DNA from: Tubulanus polymorphus
Lineage: Eukaryota > Nemertea > Palaeonemertea > Tubulaniformes > Tubulanidae
Length of the DNA: 64,000 nucleotides
Direction: 5' to 3'
Assembly (NCBI RefSeq): GCF_964204645.1
Contig: NC_134036.1
Coordinates: 2,418,001 to 2,482,000, forward strand
Positions 10,661-22,380 of this stretch are shown here, one piece after another. The notes beneath the pieces were generated by a model, which saw nothing but the letters and a program-made list of their open reading frames with translations, searched no databases and had not been told where the DNA came from. The translations under genes were made by a program, and so were the position numbers. Position 1 is the first letter of the stretch. Every line of letters starts with the position of its first letter.

Positions 10661-10675
10661 CGTCATTCGCCGTTT
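10661..10675 (-). CDS. candidate 15 nt microexon with ATG
   Basis: On the minus strand, a strong acceptor TTTTTTCTCTTTTCAG is followed by exactly 15 nt (AAACGGCGAATGACG) and then a consensus donor GTAAGT. The 15 nt contain ATG ACG. Splicing to the acceptor at 9481 continues in the same frame as the receptor with no stop. The splice signals are seen; use of the exon is inference. It could instead be a chance pair of sites. Confidence 0.3.
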
Positions 10676-11092
10676 CTGAAAAGAGAAAAAATACACGGAA
10701 TTTCAGTAAAATTTTTCCAAATAATGCCCATGTTATCATTAGACAGGTACCGAGACCAGCCAAACGCTGAGGACCAATACAATAGTCATAACTTAGACTC
10801 GTCTAAAACCATCTTCTATAACAACATATGCAACAGAGTTTTCCAAGAAACTTCAATAAACTTTTACAGCAAAGTTTGACAGCGTCGAGGGAGAAATTAC
10901 TATCGCGAAGAATATTTTCTACGAAATGTTTCCGAATAAATAAATTTAAACGAAATTAAACCAAATTGAATAAAACACGTTTATGAAATAAATCAATTAT
11001 CGTCGCGACGTTTTGAAAGGCGTTTTATTCGACTGATGGGATTTCAGTTTTATGACAACGGAATGAGATGAATTTATTCACACGCGTTGCCA

Positions 11093-11096
<4 letters not shown>
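10676..11096. other. unassigned
   Basis: AT-rich, and probably intronic if the far-upstream exon at 15630 belongs to the receptor gene. No feature seen. Confidence 0.3.

Positions 11097-11127
<31 letters not shown>
11097..11127 (+). repeat. (CTG)n triplet repeat
   Basis: About ten GCT/CTG units. Not in a supported coding frame. Confidence 0.95.
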
Positions 11128-11221
11128 ACTGGTTGTAATTAATGGACACAATTTGAATCAATTTTCACGCAAACTATTATTAAACTTTATTGTCTAAAGA
11201 TAAATTAGATTGTACCAGGTG

Positions 11222-11520
11222 CATCTACACTCCCTCACCCCTTTCCTCTCTCCATCTCCCTTCTCCCTCTCTCTTCTCCAGCTCCCTTCCTTCTTTCCTC
11301 TCCCTCTCTCCCTCTATACTCTTGCTCCTCTCTCCCTCTCATCCTTTTTTATTCTCTCTCCTCTTTCCTTTCCTCCCTCCTTTATTCTCTCTACTTGTTC
11401 CCCCTCTCTCCCTCATCTGATCTCTCTCCTATTTCCCTCTCCCTCCTCTGATCTCTCTCCTCTCTCTCCCTCTCCCTCCCCTCTTTCCCTCTTCCCCTCT
11501 CACCTCTCACCTCTCTATGT
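11222..11520 (+). repeat. pyrimidine-rich tract
   Basis: About 300 bp dominated by CTC, CCT and TCT. Long serine-, leucine- and proline-rich open frames on the plus strand come from composition only. Confidence 0.9.
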
Positions 11521-12289
11521 TGTGTAACAGCAGCGAGGTTGGAAAATTGAATTCTTTCATTAACTTTTACGTCAAATAACAATGAGTTATGAGAAATAGA
11601 TGAAATAGCGAAAAACTTTGATAGGTTCACGAGAAATCGATAAATTTTCCAATTTTCAACATAACCATTTCTAACCTTTTTTTTAAACCTGAGTCATTAA
11701 CGGTTTTCCGTAAATCACGGACAGTCCTCAACACACACTCATTCACCGGCTGTCAGACTTCGAAATCTGTCAGACGGCGAGAGTGATAAATTATTGCTTA
11801 CAGAACAGCTATTATCGGAGCAGGAAGAAATCGATTTTTAAAGGCAAGCTTATCGTCTGACTGTCTGAAAATTTGTACCAAATATGGTAATAGACCCCGA
11901 CGACAGTCGACGCGTTGTCAACGCGAACCGAGGTGATTGTTGGAGACGGTGTCTCTGGTTTCTCGTAGTTCGGTCACAAGCAGTCTGGCAGCTGCCACTG
12001 AACTTTGTCGCTGCTAATGTCAGTTTTTTTTTAGTTTTGTTATGTTGTGGCTGAGGAAATTTGATCAAGATTGACGACAGCTAGAAAATTAAAACGTCGC
12101 CTCAGTTGTTTATAGCAAGAACGCAATCAAAGTGTTTGGAGTTTTTTCCCCAGAAAAGATTGCTCGCCACTTGATGTGGGCACCCTAGTGACATAACCCT
12201 CAGGGCTGCTAACCTCTGAAAAGAACTATCAGAAACAAGTTGAACTTGTTTTTCAGGCACATTTCATTGAAATATGATGAAAGAAAATG
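11521..12289. other. unassigned
   Basis: No coding or RNA signal. The sequence leads into the 56 bp array and contains AAGTTGAACTTGTT, a small palindrome near 12236. Confidence 0.35.
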
Positions 12290-13028
12290 TTCAAATTAAT
12301 CAGTAATCAACAGTAAGACCCTTAGTAACATCTTTCATATTTCTGTTCAAATTAATCAGTAATCAACAGTAAGACCCTCAGTAACATCTTTCATATTTCT
12401 GTTCAAATTAATCAGTAATCAACAGTAAGACCCTCAGTAACATCTTTCATATTTCTGTTCAAATTAATCAGTAATCAACAGTAAGACCCTCAGTAACATC
12501 TTTCATATTTCTGTTCAAATTAATCAGTAATCAACAGTTAGACCCTCAGTAACATCTTTCATATTTCTGTTCAAATTAATCAATAATCAACAGTAAGACC
12601 TTCAATAACATCTTTCATATTTCTGTTCAAATTAATCAGTAATGAACAGTAAGACCCTCAATAACATCTTTCATATTTCTGTTCAAATTAATCAGTAATC
12701 AACAGTAAGACCCTTAGTAACATCTTTCATATTTCTGTTCAAATTAATCAGTAATCAACAGTAAGACCCTCAGTAACATCTTTCATATTTCTGTTCAAAT
12801 TAATCAGTAATCAACAGTAAGACCCTCAAAAACATCTTTCATATTTTGGTACGCATCAAACAAATCTAATCAGTAAGACCCTCAGAAAGAAAATGTTCAA
12901 ATTAATCAGTAATCATCAGTAAGACTCTCCGTAACATCTTTCATATTTCTGTTCAAATTAATCAGTTATCAACAGTAAGACCCTCAGTAACATCTTTCAT
13001 ATTTTGGTACGCATCAAACAAATCTAAT
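12290..13028 (+). repeat. 56 bp satellite array
   Basis: About 10 head-to-tail units of TTCAAATTAATCAGTAATCA followed by ACAGTAAGACCCTCAGTAAC and ATCTTTCATATTTCTG, then degenerate copies with an inserted ATTTTGGTACGCATCAAAC that itself appears twice. It lies in the putative first intron of the receptor gene. Confidence 0.95.
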
Positions 13029-14020
13029 CGGTATTTCTTGACTATATTTCAAATCATTGTTTACCATAGTTATGTGGTTTTGGGTTCTCTGATGATGAAG
13101 TCAAAACTTCAAAACTGTCGGAAAATAAACTGTTCAATCACCATCTGTGCGTTTTGCTCATTAAATCAAATCAGTATTTCCGGAGAATGTTTGACAGGTC
13201 ACAATTCAGTAAGTTCCGTATCCTGCAACCTTTTTTTGATATCGTCGACGAAAATTGAAAGCTATTTTTCATCCACACTTGACCGCGCATCGGTTTCAAG
13301 CACCGTCTATGACGTCATCATAGACTGTTTCGATTACCGTCAACGTCTCGAACGTTAAAAGGGCTGAAACGTTTTCGCGAAGTGGATCCGTCAAGAACCA
13401 TGCGGCTTGACTTTCAGAGAATATGAAACGTCTGACGCTCATCGCCCGCGGGCGCAGTTTTAAATTCGGTGCCCAATTAGTCTATACTAATCATTTTTAA
13501 AACGATACCATAATTGGATAGATCTCTTTCCGTCCGGGGGCCAAGTTACCGAAGTCATTACTTGAATCAGAAAAGGGCAACGGGAAATCTCAAATTAGAC
13601 ATTAAAAAAAAATTTTGAGGCTTAAATACGAGATACAATAGTTGCAGACCCTTAAGGTTTTCAACCTCTGAGGAACAATGAGAACTATTTGTTACAGATA
13701 CTGAGATGAAGTAAGATGAATTGAATTTTCCAAGTCAGTAACCACCGTATGGATACCTTGAATTTATAATGTGCTCGCGGGTCGAAATGGAAACCAATTC
13801 TTTCTGGGGTGACAAAAAAATAACAGAGTTGACAAGCACTTCAACGTGGTGACAATCAGTTCGAAGTTAGCGAAGCGATGTTTTATTTCCTGCAATCAAC
13901 GTTGAGGCTAAGTTCTGATTCACGCACGCGCGCCAAAACTCAACATCGCAATCGTGTTTCTTTTTAAGTTGGTTGAAAAAACGGAATAAAACATGTTTTT
14001 GTCCTGTTGCACGTTAGCAC
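13029..14020. other. unassigned
   Basis: Mixed DNA. The 106-residue plus frame at 13038-13358 has no recognisable domain. No RNA gene seen. Confidence 0.35.
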
Positions 14021-14021
14021 A

Positions 14022-14335
14022 CCTGGTGGATCCTCACTTGCCACAAGCGGAATCCTCTATTGCCGCAGTATTTAATGTCCTACTGTCTATTGCCACAGCA
14101 GGTGATGTTTGTATGTACAATAGCGACATCTGGAGGATCCTCACTTGCCACAAGTGGAATCTTCTTTTGCCGCAGTAGCTGATGTCCTACTGCACACTAG
14201 CGACACCTGGAGGATCCTCACTTGCCACAAGAGGAATCTTCTATTGCCACAGCAGGTGATGTTTGTATGTACACTAGCGACACCTGGTGGATCCTCACTT
14301 GCCACAAGTGGAATCTTCTATTGCCATTGTAATAT
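14022..14335 (+). repeat. ~77 bp tandem repeat, ~4 copies
   Basis: GGATCCTCACTTGCCACAAG recurs at 14028, 14135, 14212 and 14289. The first interval is longer because an extra sub-unit is present. Units also carry GTGATGTTTGTATGTACA. The open frames across it are repeat artefacts. Confidence 0.9.
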
Positions 14336-14695
14336 TCGTTGAAACATAAGGTTTTTTAAAATTTTACGGCAATCTCAACCAATGAACTGTGTCGCTTGAT
14401 TGAGATTATACTCTTTACCGGGGTAAGCGTAATTGACTGGTAATTTTTCGTGAAATTAAGTGAATTATTCACGCTGCTGCCGCTGCTGCTGCCGTGGAAA
14501 CGAAGTTGCCAATTTACCGGGAGTTTCGTCAATTTATCGTCGCCGTTTGAGACGTCGCAAATTTCTAATTATCGTCGTCAAAATCGTGAAACGAAGAAAT
14601 TAATTTTGTCGCCGAGGAAGAAAATAAGTGAAGCTGGAATGCGCCGGAAACATAGAGAACATCGTTTTTTACATTTCAGAAAAAAATTCTCGATT
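14336..14695. other. unassigned, CpG-containing
   Basis: An 86-residue plus frame (14450-14710) begins with a hydrophobic stretch (LFTLLPLLLPW), but no splice donor or family match is evident. It is not called as a gene. Confidence 0.2.
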
Positions 14696-14696
14696 T

Positions 14697-15168
14697 CAAA
14701 TTTTTTTTAAATTGTATATAGTGGGTTTTTATCTAATTATAAAGAACAATCGCATTTTCTCTGACATTTCCACAATTTCTAGCTTTTTTTAGTAACTTAG
14801 ATTAGAATTTTCTAAATTTTTTTTAAATTGTATATAGTGGGTTTTCATCTTATTATAGAGAACAATCTCAACAAATCTCTCTGACTTTTCCACAATTTCT
14901 AGCTTTTTTTTAGTAACTTAGATTAGAATTTTTTAAATTTTTTTTTAATTGTACATAGTGGGTTTTCATCTTTTTATAGAGAACAATTTCAACAAATCTC
15001 TCTGACTTTTCCACAATTTCTAGCTTTTTTTTAGTAACTTGGATTAGAATTTTTTAAATTTTTTTTTAATTGTACATAGTGGGTTTTCATCTTATTATAG
15101 AGAACAATCTTAACAAATTTCTCGAAATTTTCCACAATTTATAGTTTTTTTGTAACTTGGATTAGAAA
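14697..15168 (+). repeat. ~116-121 bp AT-rich tandem repeat, 4 copies
   Basis: ATTGTATATAGTGGGTTTT or ATTGTACATAGTGGG recurs at 14711, 14827, 14948 and 15069. TTCCACAATTTCTAGC lies in each unit. Confidence 0.92.
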
Positions 15169-15629
15169 TGTATATCGGCACTTAAAACAAAGGCAACTTC
15201 AGTAATTTGATGACTGATCATCAGAATGATGACTTGTAACAAGTTCAGAGTGAGAGAAACAAAAAGAATTTCCATCTCGAATCAACCGTATAATATTGAT
15301 TAACAAACACCAAACGATGAAGAAGATGAGAGGCTGAGTTACCGTTGTGAAAAAAATCCCATCGCCCGTTACATCACAGAGCAGCAGTAATAAACCGAGG
15401 GTAAATCGCCCGATTTGCCCGTACGCCCGGTAGTTAATTACTAGTCAATTACGCCGATTAATTGCCAATCAACGCTACAAACGAGATTCTCAACGAGATT
15501 CTCGCGACGAGACGATGATGACTGGAGCGAATTATCTCGAATTGCGAATCGTCATTGACGGAAACCTTTTATCAGTGAGAGACTGATTCAACAATTACAC
15601 CGGTAACCAACGCCGACGATACAACTTAC
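15169..15629. other. unassigned
   Basis: Moderate GC with many CpG dinucleotides from 15340. No other feature supported. Confidence 0.3.
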
Positions 15630-15645
15630 TCTCATTCCCAGAGTA
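15630..15645 (-). CDS. candidate far-upstream first exon end (ATG AGA)
   Basis: Minus strand GGGAATGAGA is followed by donor GTAAGTTGTATC. The motif GAATGA plus GTAAGTTG(TG)TATC also occurs at the 15 nt microexon. Splicing ATG AGA to the microexon and then to 9480 keeps one open frame (start MRKRRMTFQLC). The exon's 5' limit is unknown. This rests only on splice signals and phase, so confidence is low. Confidence 0.18.
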
Positions 15646-15754
15646 AAATAGACTAATTGAAATATCTGAGGGGGTCGAAATGCAGTGGTGCCCCCTATAA
15701 TTGCAACCACCTCAATCGCCGATCACATGACTATATTTGTACTTTGATTTACGA

Positions 15755-15870
15755 TTTCAAAATCAAACCTTCTGTTTCGCTCCCGGCAGGTGTGGTGGGA
15801 TTGTCGAGGACAACACAAATAAATAACAGGGTCAATCACTATTTTAAGATAAAGAAATTTTTTCAAAAGT
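15755..15870 (+). mobile_element. dispersed repeat D, copy 1
   Basis: Shares CTGTTTCGCTCCCGGCAGG, TGTGGTGGG and a downstream AATAACAGGGTCAATC-like segment with copies at 51237-51385 and, inverted and shorter, at 62105-62225. Class unknown. The plus frame across this segment is not taken as a gene. Confidence 0.7.
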
Positions 15871-17160
15871 ATTTGTCTAAATTCGGCAGAAAATGGGATG
15901 CCTTAGAATTCTTGTGTAAGGAGGAGCTCAAGGAAACATTTTCAGACTTACTATGGGGGTTGATAGAGGAGGTTTGGAGGAAAATGGTCGAGTCGGTTTG
16001 GGGCGCTTACGACCGTTTTCTGAAGCAGAGCTCCGCTATACTATGAGACGGATGCAGCTATTTGAGGAGGTTCGTTATTCCGCGATGCTACAAGCGTGTT
16101 CGTATATTCCCGATATCAGCTGAAGAGTTAAGCCACAAATTATCTATTCTATCAGCGATCAGCTGTCATAAACCGGTACACCGAGAGAACGGGGGTAGAG
16201 GTTTTATTAACGACAAGTTCGAATTTACGACACTATGCTGAATGTTACATCTATAAATAATGAATGTAAACAATGTATTCAGTTCTCAGGTGGACAGGAG
16301 TAAGAAGGTGTACGGAGGACAGGACGAGAGAGGTGTTTATTGCGAATTCCACCGCGCGCTTGTTACAAACAGCGGGTGATCGTAAATACACGCGGCAACC
16401 ATCGAAGAAATTCGATTACCATCATCAACAGCAGCCCGCGTGGGACGTGCCCGGGTCCGTCGCTAACCGCGAGTCAACCGGTGCGTTCAATTTAACCAAA
16501 CGGCACGTATTATTGCGGTCTATAAATTGGTTGCCGAGTTTCCCATCAAAACGCACACAAGTCCAGATGGTCGGTTGTTTTTATGTCTCTATATCAGCCA
16601 TTCGGGGGTATGAACCAATAAAATTATGTTCAGTTTTTATCGTAAGACGTGATCTTCTTGAAAAATAATTACATAATTTCGCAGGAGGGATGGCACAGAG
16701 GAGGGGGAGGAGGAGGGAGTGCGCAACGTCCCAGAAATAGAGAAGACATAACAAAAATGTTTTTATGATCGTAACACATCATGAATACGCAGTAGTCTGG
16801 TACCAGCTGATCACGACGCTGTGTATGACTGTTCTAAACCGCAATCTACTGAATTAGAGTCGCGACAAACTCCGTCAGGCAAAAAAAAAAACAAAACCGC
16901 GATCGTCGTTATTAAACCTCTCTGAATCTGACATAAACAATTATAAAAACTTTACCGAGATTAGTTTTTTTTTTCTTCTGGCACAATAGCTAAAAAATCT
17001 CTACCATGACCTCCGAGTGGGGTGAGTGAACGCATGTAAATTGCTCCTGTTCACTGCAAGATGAACAGAAAACATATTGCTTCTCATAATGAAATAGACT
17101 TAATTCTTAAAAAAGATCTATTCAAGGTCCTGATGAAATAATTGTTTGGGTGACAAGGGT
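15871..17160. other. unassigned; part of a repeat flank
   Basis: At 15927-15967, CTCAAGGAAACATTTTCAGA with TTACTATGGGGGTTGAT is repeated in inverted orientation at 17163-17203, next to the hairpin satellite. The 131-residue frame at 16273-16668 resembles no known protein. Confidence 0.4.
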
Positions 17161-17162
17161 AC

Positions 17163-17640
17163 CATCAACCCCCATAGTAAGTCTGAAAATGTTTCCTTGA
17201 GCTAGTGTAGTTTATTCAACTTTTCAAATATCCTAATAGTCATCTTCAGGAATGTATTCTTTAAACTGGTAGTTTATTCAACGTTTCGACTAAATCATAA
17301 TAGTCGAAACGTTTGATAAACTGCACTAGCTCAAGGAATACAGTATTCCTGAAGATGACTATTAGGACATAGTCGAAACGTTGAATAAACTACACTAGCT
17401 CAAGGAATACAGTATTTCTGAAGATGACTATTGTTATATAGTCAAAACGTTGAATAAACTACGCTAGCTCAAGGAATACAGTATTCCTGAAGATGACTAT
17501 TAGGACATAGTCGAAACGTTGAATAAACTACACTAGCTCAAGGAATACAGTATTCCTAAAGATGACTATTGGTATATAGTCAAAACAATGAATAAACTAC
17601 ACTAGCTCAAGGAAACATTTCAGATTCGTTTGATCCTCGT
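17163..17640. repeat. inverted and direct copies of the 70 bp hairpin satellite
   Basis: One or two inverted units (17195-17290) face about five direct units (17295-17620). The junction near 17280-17315 forms an almost perfect palindrome, AACGTTTCGACTA / TAGTCGAAACGTT. The array ends in CTCAAGGAAACATTTCAGA, matching the flank shared with 15927. Confidence 0.9.
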
Positions 17641-18604
17641 GCAAGGATTTTATATCATTTTTTACAACACAGACTCAGGGTGTTTCATCAATGGTTTTAC
17701 CATTATAACGAATTAATTACCAGTTCCAGCTCCAGGAAAACATTCAGACCCTTTTTATTGTAATTGTTGGATTTGGAATAATCTTTTTACAACACCAGAC
17801 TCCGAGCGTTTCTACAGGATCAACGGCGCCAAAATTGATTTCACTGATCCAGATATAAAAACATTGGGATGTAAAGAACAAAATTGATTAAACATTATGT
17901 AAGTTGAATGCGCGTCCTTCTGCCGAACCCACAAGGCCATTAAATCGAAAAGCTCAGAATAAATCTTAATCGATACCAGACAGCGCAACAAAAGGACTAT
18001 TAATAAAAATAACCTTGACAACGACGACGAACGCAGCTGGAAAAAAATCATGTCATCGGAGTTGGTTACAAGATTTTCCTTTTTGAGTTGGCGATACCAG
18101 ACAAACGGTCCGGGAAACGGGGTAACATGAAAATGTGGACACTGGCCTGTTCGACACACGAGTTAGCAATAATCGATGGATGGTGTGACCACAAAAATTG
18201 GGGAAAGTCTTGATGTGAAAAAATAGATGTTTGAAGTTCGAAGAAAAGATTGTCTGTTGAGACAAATCAAATGAAAGAAGTGGACAGAAAACATTGGGAA
18301 AAAATGTTCTTGAAAATAAGAACAAAACCGACTATTTACAAAGTTAAAAGTCTAAAAGCAAAGATTACAGGTCGAAATAAAAGAATACAATACAAAGAGT
18401 TTTTTCTATCTGAAAAACATCAGTGGGACAAATAAATTCGGGTTTTGTACAACCAATCAACTAAGATACACTGACGAAAATATTGTTTAAAAATGTTCTT
18501 AAAAATAAGAATGAAACCCACAATTTTCAAAGTTAAAAGTTTAAAAGCATAAATTAATGGTCAAAATATAAAAGTTGCTGAAAAGTTGGAAGGATGATTA
18601 CAAC
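17641..18604. other. unassigned
   Basis: TTTTTACAACACAGACTC-like and GTTAAAAGTCTAAAAGCA-like words recur twice (18340 and 18530), suggesting an old duplication of about 180 bp. No gene supported. Confidence 0.35.
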
Positions 18605-18715
18605 AAATTTTACTCTAGTCCCACTGGTTAACTGTAAACAAATTTTGAGTAACTGCAGCCCCTGAAGGTTTCGTTTTGATATGGCAAGTTTGAACTAATG
18701 TAGCAACAGCAGTAG
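18605..18715 (+). repeat. dispersed repeat C, copy 1
   Basis: CACTGGTTAACTGTAAAC, then TTTTGAGTAACTGCAGCCCC, also found near 26945-27200 and 35790-35945. Confidence 0.55.
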
Positions 18716-19429
18716 TAGCACAATACACACATATAATACCCCAGAGTACTGCAGAAGGCTTCTAAAAGTAAACTAGGTCATTGCAGTTACTAACACAGTG
18801 AACTGAAACTCAATATGGGTCACGAGATGCACACATTAAATACTCGAGGAGAATGCACCACACGGCCCTAGAGTCAGTCCCTGGCGGATGTTCAATTTTA
18901 TTCTCATTGTTCAACCTCTTATTTATAAGCGGGTTTTCAACAATTCTTCAATACAAAAAAAAGGTGAGTGTAGTTTGTGTTTAATTGCTGCCTAATGTCA
19001 TTGAAACTGTTATGTTGATGACTGGTCCAACAGCATGGAAAAAATCCACATTCATACCCGCCATCCCAATTATACCCTTTGGATATAGACGCCTCCAGTT
19101 CCCAATAACTCAGCGCCAGTCCTTTCTGGTCCTGATAAGACTTTTATCAGGTATATATGTACTACCATAACTGACTGAGCTAGGCCACCTGATGTTCTCT
19201 CAAGTCAAGTGGAAATAGACATGATTAGTACTATATCGGATAACTATACTATTTGACGCACCAGCTTTCGCTACTAACAATCATAGAGTAACTTAAGCAG
19301 GTTAATGAGTCACTCGTTCACCAGATAAATGGTATTTATGGATCGTATTTATTCCACACTGAGTTTAACACGCGGCTGCTCAGCTACGAACCGAGTTATC
19401 TATCGTAGAAATACCCTCATTTCTCAACC
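18716..19429. other. unassigned
   Basis: No supported feature before the tRNA gene. The 62-residue frame crossing 19329-19517 is a read-through of the tRNA. Confidence 0.4.
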
Positions 19430-19450
19430 GTCTCTGTGGCGCAATCGGTC

Positions 19451-19496
<46 letters not shown>

Positions 19497-19503
19497 AGGG
19501 ACG
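19430..19503 (+). tRNA. tRNA-Asn(GTT)
   Basis: Starts GTCTCTGTGGCGCAATCGG. The anticodon arm is TTCGGCTGTTAACCGAA with anticodon GTT, the T arm is GGTGGTTCAAGCCCACC, and the acceptor closes with CAGGGAC. A poly-T terminator begins about 7 bp downstream. Confidence 0.96.
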
Positions 19504-20028
19504 TGATTATTTTTTAAATTTTTTTTTTATTTCGATTAATTGGAACTTTTTTGGTTAAACATGACAGAGTATGTATCAAATTTTACCAGGGAATCTCAAC
19601 GGGGTCCTGGATCTGGATTGTCGAATGAGAATCCAACAGAGATAATTTTGGAAAGACAACAGAAATACTATGTATGACTTCCTTGAAATAGAGAACAAAC
19701 CCAACACTGCGACATGTAAACTAGATTTAACTATCAAAGAATTAAGTAAAATATCAACGAACATTAAACTATCTACGTACAAAATTACATTATTTATTGA
19801 TCGCAAAATTCAGAGGACGCAACTTTTCACATTTTCTCTAGATATCATTGTCAGGAGTGAAGCACTAAAAACAAGGGGTATAAAAACTAATGATAACTAT
19901 GGATAAATATAATCGTGATAAATTTAGCAATAAGATTAAAAAATAGACAAAGCAAATAGTAAGAATAAAAGATATACAAATTTGCAGTATTATTTTAGTA
20001 TTTATTAATTCTTTAAAAAATTTTAAAA
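19504..20028. other. unassigned AT-rich spacer between tRNAs
   Basis: Holds the T-run terminator of tRNA-Asn (from 19510) and, near 20010-20028, the complementary A-run that ends the tRNA-Thr on the other strand. Confidence 0.5.
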
Positions 20029-20101
20029 AGGCACCGCCCGGATTTGAACCGGGGATCTCCTGTTTACTAGACAGGCGCTTTAACCGCTAAGCCACGGCGC
20101 C
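20029..20101 (-). tRNA. tRNA-Thr(AGT) copy 1
   Basis: The minus strand reads GGCGCCGTGGCTTAGCGG, with anticodon arm CCTGTCTAGTAAACAGG (anticodon AGT), T arm CCCGGTTCAAATCCGGG and end CGGTGCC. Sequence is identical or nearly so to copies 2 and 3. A T run follows on the transcribed strand. Confidence 0.96.
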
Positions 20102-21597
20102 GCTCGCTTCTATAACAGTCTAGTGACCAGAAAGTCCTTTAGCAAGAATAGAACGGTCACAATTTTTATCAAGTTCCTTCAAGAACCTTCAACCTTGAGG
20201 ACCATGTGACTAGAACAATACTGACAGTTGGGATTTCGGTGATGATCAGTAACCGGGCAACTGGGAATTGTCCCGATAACGACGAGACGAACGCCAGAAC
20301 AAGGAATACGTCACGTTTTTATCCAACATGTCAGAAACCAAGTAACGCACACGTATAAATAGGGATTTTGGGATTTCGAGATTTTCGGATCGACTCAAGA
20401 CGATCCGAAGACACTTCAATTATAGAATAGATAGATGAATATATATGGGAATCAATGAAGGGACAGAGCGTTAAAATCGCAACGTTTGACATTTCCGATA
20501 TTATTGCTCGATCGCGATCTGTTAATTCTGCCCGACTCAAGAAGTTTATCTCCACACAATCTAACGACCTCCATGGACAACGTACTCATCACTTTTACCG
20601 CTGTTTAACGCCATTCGAAAAGTAAATTTTTGTCAGATAATGTTCTATTGTTGTTAATTTTGCTGTGAGGACTTATTCCAGGGCGGCCGCTTTTTGTTGT
20701 CATGGTTTTTCCCTGACTGACTAAAATCCTAACATGCACACGTTGTTTTCCCAAGGAAACTGTTTGACTATACCCGCAATCCAGTAATCTCGATAAATTT
20801 CCCCAACTCCTCCATGATTTATAGCTTTTTAGAAAACCCCTGACTTTTTTTAAAGAAATGAAAATTCCCTGACTTTCCCCGATTTCCTAGTAAGCGGCGC
20901 CACCTGTAATGAAGATTAAAACCAACACTCTACGCTCAACAAGTTGAAAAAGATGCGGGAACAAAAAAGTAATCTTGCTGTTGCCGCCGCCGTCGACATT
21001 ATTACTCAATAATGGTATTTGCAGTGAACGCGTCGACAAGTGACAACACAACGTTCAACAAAATGAACGTAGAATAAAAATACCACAAACGACGCCGATG
21101 ACGACAATGAGGACAATGTTTGAACGCGATGTGAACGCGCTGAACTATTCACAACACAGATGAGCTAACGTTTAAACGTAGATCACAGCGATACGTTAAA
21201 CGTTCATTCTCCGTCCGTCTCGTCGGAGCAGACGTAATACAGACGAGTGAACGCTTGACGCGCAGATCACACGGCAACGTTACGTTCACTATCCCTACTC
21301 AGATCAGAGTCGTAACGTTATGACGACGTAAAAGACAACATCTGAAGCGCGCGATTTGTTACATTGTTGTTAAACGAAACGCGCGAATAGAATCTCGTTG
21401 ATCAAAAGCCGTCGCTGTTTACGTTTGTACTAAACGCCGTTCAGTTGGTCGGGGTATTTTTTCATCAGGACGCGGGGTTGTGAGATATGTTGTTATCCGC
21501 TCGGCAAGCTTCACCCGATAATGGGTTCGTAGTCGATTTTTCTTTTAAGTTGAAAAAAGAAGACAAACTGCAGAATCACAAATCCGGCTTGGTAAGC
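20102..21597. other. unassigned, CpG-containing 20.9-21.5 kb
   Basis: From 20930 to 21450 the DNA is GC- and CpG-richer, with repeated AACGTT- and AACGTTCA-like words. It could be regulatory or a promoter region, but no exon was recognised. Confidence 0.3.
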
Positions 21598-21667
21598 GGC
21601 GCCATGGCTTAGTGGTTAAAGCCCCTGTCTAGTAAAGAGATCTCCGATTCAAATCCGGGCAGTGCTA
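21598..21667 (+). pseudogene. tRNA-Thr pseudogene
   Basis: The first half matches tRNA-Thr (GGCGCCATGGCTTAGTGG, GTCTAGTAAA), but the 3' side of the anticodon stem is disrupted: AAACAGG is replaced by AAAGAGA, with lost bases. The T arm (CTCCGATTCAAATCCGGG) and acceptor end also carry mismatches. Confidence 0.85.
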
Positions 21668-21694
21668 TTTTAGATATAATTATGTCACCACAAA

Positions 21695-22030
21695 AAGAAC
21701 GCTGTCCTTAAGCTTAAGCCTGAGCTAAGACTGGTCTTACGTTGTTAAGATTGGTTATACAACTAAAACAGGCTTAGGTTGATGGCCTTGTGTTGGTTAT
21801 AAAACCAAAATGAGCTTAAATTGGTCCGAAGTTCTTAAGATTGGCTACAGAACGAAAATGAACTTGGTCTTAAGTTGTTAGATTGGTTAAATAACAAAAT
21901 GTCTTAAGACTGATCTTAAGTTGTTAATTGGCAAAAGAACTAAAATTAATTTAGACTGGTCTTAAGTTGCTAGTTTGGCTTTAGATACTGCAAAATGAGT
22001 TTAGACTGATCTCAAGTTGATAGTTTGGCC
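21695..22030 (+). repeat. tandem array related to the M1 MITE
   Basis: Five or six degenerate units of about 60 bp with GACTGGTCTTAAGTTGTTAG, ATTGGTTATAGAACT and AAAATGAGCTTA. The same words occur at 31375-31640 and in the palindromic MITE at 27755-27886. Confidence 0.75.
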
Positions 22031-22380
22031 GTTTGTCTTGTCAAAAACCATGTAACAGTTCATTTGGACTCGTGCTGGTATCATGCCATACGCGCTATAA
22101 GACACTAATGTAGGTGTTTCTAAAATCCCGCAGCGACCACGTAGAACGTTTATTGTTACGGTAAATAATAGGCAATATTCATTATATCTCGCAGCGGAGC
22201 ATCCCCGGGATACGGGATACTGATATATCATCTCTCGCCCCACGTGCTCGCTTTACCTATAAACCGCTCGCGGAGAAAATAGGTAAAGCAATCGTCATCT
22301 GAGGTCCGCAAGTCGCCAGGAGACGCGGGTTTTATAGCGTAACAGGAGAAAGATTTAACATCCAGATGGAGAATGGGGAA
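22031..22380. other. unassigned
   Basis: Nothing recognised, apart from GC-richer DNA near 22200-22330. Confidence 0.3.

Noticed and set aside
12290-13028. CRISPR-like regular repeats
   Set aside because: Head-to-tail satellite with no unique spacers, in a eukaryotic context; the same applies to the 28, 32 and 60 bp arrays.
16273-16668. 131-residue plus frame
   Set aside because: No recognised motif and no supporting splice structure.
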